Below are positions 63,276 to 64,000 of a DNA stretch of 64,000 nucleotides, one piece after another. Made by a program: the position numbers and the translations under genes. The number at the start of each line of letters is the position of its first letter. Position 1 is the first letter of the stretch. The notes beneath the pieces are model-generated. The model did no database searches. It saw only the letters and a list, made by a program, of their open reading frames with translations, and was not told where the DNA came from. This DNA is from Streptomyces sp. NBC_01439 (lineage in GTDB: Bacteria > Actinomycetota > Actinomycetes > Streptomycetales > Streptomycetaceae), in assembly GCF_036227605.1 (NCBI RefSeq), contig NZ_CP109487.1:4290001-4354000 (forward strand), read 5' to 3'.

Positions 63276-63878
63276 ATGGAGACCCACGTACGGCTGGAGC
63301 CCTGGTCCGCCGGCGACTTCTGGCTGCTGGAGCGCAAGAACGAGCCGGCCATGACCCGGTTCCTGGGCGGCCCCGAGCCGGCCGCGAAGCTCGTCGACCG
63401 CCAGCGCCGCTACGAGGCCCTGAGCGCGCGGGAGCCGGCCGCCGGCCGGATGTTCCGCGTCGTGTGGACCCCGGCCGGAGCGGGCCCCGGCGACAACGGA
63501 CGCACCGGAAGCGGCGGACGCACCGGAAGTGTCGGACGCCCCGAGAGCGTCGGATCCGTCGGCTTCTGGGAGCGGGAGTGGCGGGGCGAGCCGGTCTACG
63601 AGGCCGGCTGGGGCGTCCTGCCCGAGTTCCAGGGCCACGGTCTGGCCGTGGCAGCGCTCACGGAACTCCTGGCGTACGTCAGGGCCCACGGCTCCCGCAA
63701 CAGCGTCCACGCCTTCCCCGGCACCGACCACCCGGCGTCCAACGCGGTGTGCCGGCGGGCCGGTTTCGAGTACCTGGGCGACGTCGACTTCGAGTACCCG
63801 CCCGGCGTGCCCCACCCGAGCTGCGACTGGCGCTACCGGGTGGGCCGTCCGCAGGACGGCCTCACGCCGTCAGGATGA
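63276..63878 (+). CDS. GNAT family N-acetyltransferase
   Basis: A 200-residue GNAT protein (YEAGWGVLPEFQGHGLAVAALTELLAY with QGHG as the acetyl-CoA loop; then HPASNAVCRRAGFEYLG). A Gly/Ser/Arg/Thr-rich insert (GRTGSGGRTGSVGRPESVG) sits at about residues 75-93, which is unusual. Substrate unknown. ATG 63276 is the first start of the conserved region. Confidence 0.85.
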   Translation: METHVRLEPWSAGDFWLLERKNEPAMTRFLGGPEPAAKLVDRQRRYEALSAREPAAGRMFRVVWTPAGAGPGDNGRTGSGGRTGSVGRPESVGSVGFWEREWRGEPVYEAGWGVLPEFQGHGLAVAALTELLAYVRAHGSRNSVHAFPGTDHPASNAVCRRAGFEYLGDVDFEYPPGVPHPSCDWRYRVGRPQDGLTPSG

Positions 63879-64000
63879 TGCGGCCGCGGACCCCGGACGC
63901 CCCGAGGTGGGCGTGGGCCTCGGCGGCCTCGCCGAGCGGGAAGGTGTCCGCGACCCGGAGGGTCAGCGCGCCCGCGTCGACCAGGGCCACCAGACGGGCC
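63862..64000 (-). CDS. Zinc-type alcohol dehydrogenase / quinone oxidoreductase family, C-terminal end (5' part beyond window)
   Basis: Only the last 45 residues are visible: LVALVDAGALTLRVADTFPL, then GEAAEAHAHL and RGRIILTA plus stop. This is the characteristic end of NADP-dependent MDR-type oxidoreductases. Overlaps the GNAT gene's end by 17 bases. The rest lies past position 64000. Confidence 0.75.
   Translation of the reverse strand, partial: ARLVALVDAGALTLRVADTFPLGEAAEAHAHLGASGVRGRIILTA

Noticed and set aside
63040..63354. Plus-strand frame of about 100 codons upstream of the GNAT gene
   Set aside because: It overlaps the GNAT gene in another frame, lacks a ribosome-binding site and shows shadow-type composition.

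Overview
The window is a high-GC stretch of chromosome from an actinomycete, almost certainly a Streptomyces. The evidence is strong third-position GC bias, many GTG starts, stop/start overlaps of the ATGA and GTGA type, and gene content and order typical of the central (core) region of Streptomyces chromosomes. Nothing in it looks plasmid- or phage-borne as a whole.

A recurring theme is menaquinone made by the futalosine route. Scattered across the first 41 kb are a geranylgeranyl reductase (edge-truncated at position 1), menG, mqnC with a small amidohydrolase-fold partner, mqnA, mqnE, a UbiX-type gene, mqnP and mqnL. mqnB and mqnD are not in the window. A second respiratory block at 43-51 kb carries ccsB-resB-ccdA-resA (system II cytochrome c maturation) next to hemL (tetrapyrrole synthesis), all on the minus strand with tight spacing, so heme supply and heme attachment may be co-expressed. 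Around these lie ordinary core and housekeeping genes: glutaminase, a cold-shock protein, a lytic transglycosylase, cutA, an acyl-CoA synthetase, an Lrp/AsnC regulator with a clear promoter and operator, a rhomboid protease, and a MarR/cupin pair with two operator-like palindromes.

Accessory and decaying DNA falls in several spots. (1) 13.27-19.23 kb: an IS701-family element with 28-bp ends and a CTAG target duplication sits exactly at the stop codon of a reductase gene, abuts a 157-bp palindromic MITE also flanked by CTAG, and is followed by a phosphotransferase gene split by a 2.5-kb group II intron encoding a reverse transcriptase/maturase, then by the tail of a lost regulator. (2) Single-gene decay: a Ser/Thr kinase cut by an in-frame amber codon (8.2 kb), an AraC regulator with an internal deletion and frameshift (24.7 kb), and a Uma2-like remnant (38.2 kb). 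(3) 51.5-57.9 kb: a 6.4-kb segment bounded by a 74-bp direct repeat of a gene's 3' end. It holds gene debris, DUF5994 paralogues, small proteins, a GNAT-AAA ATPase fusion and a SpoIIE-type phosphatase.

The most original signals are: a short Cys-Cys-terminated leader peptide with a downstream hairpin in front of a DAACS-family symporter (33.4-33.65 kb), suggesting cysteine-responsive attenuation of an uptake gene; a four-gene, translationally coupled operon with a helical protein, a helical-plus-lysozyme-like protein and two sister membrane proteins, next to a SMI1/KNR4 protein (27.5-32 kb); and the repeat-bounded island. The window ends with a MacAB-like ABC export system, a lipoprotein, an I36 protease-inhibitor-like secreted protein, a GNAT gene and the edge of an oxidoreductase gene. 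All family assignments come from reading the protein sequence; no database search was run.
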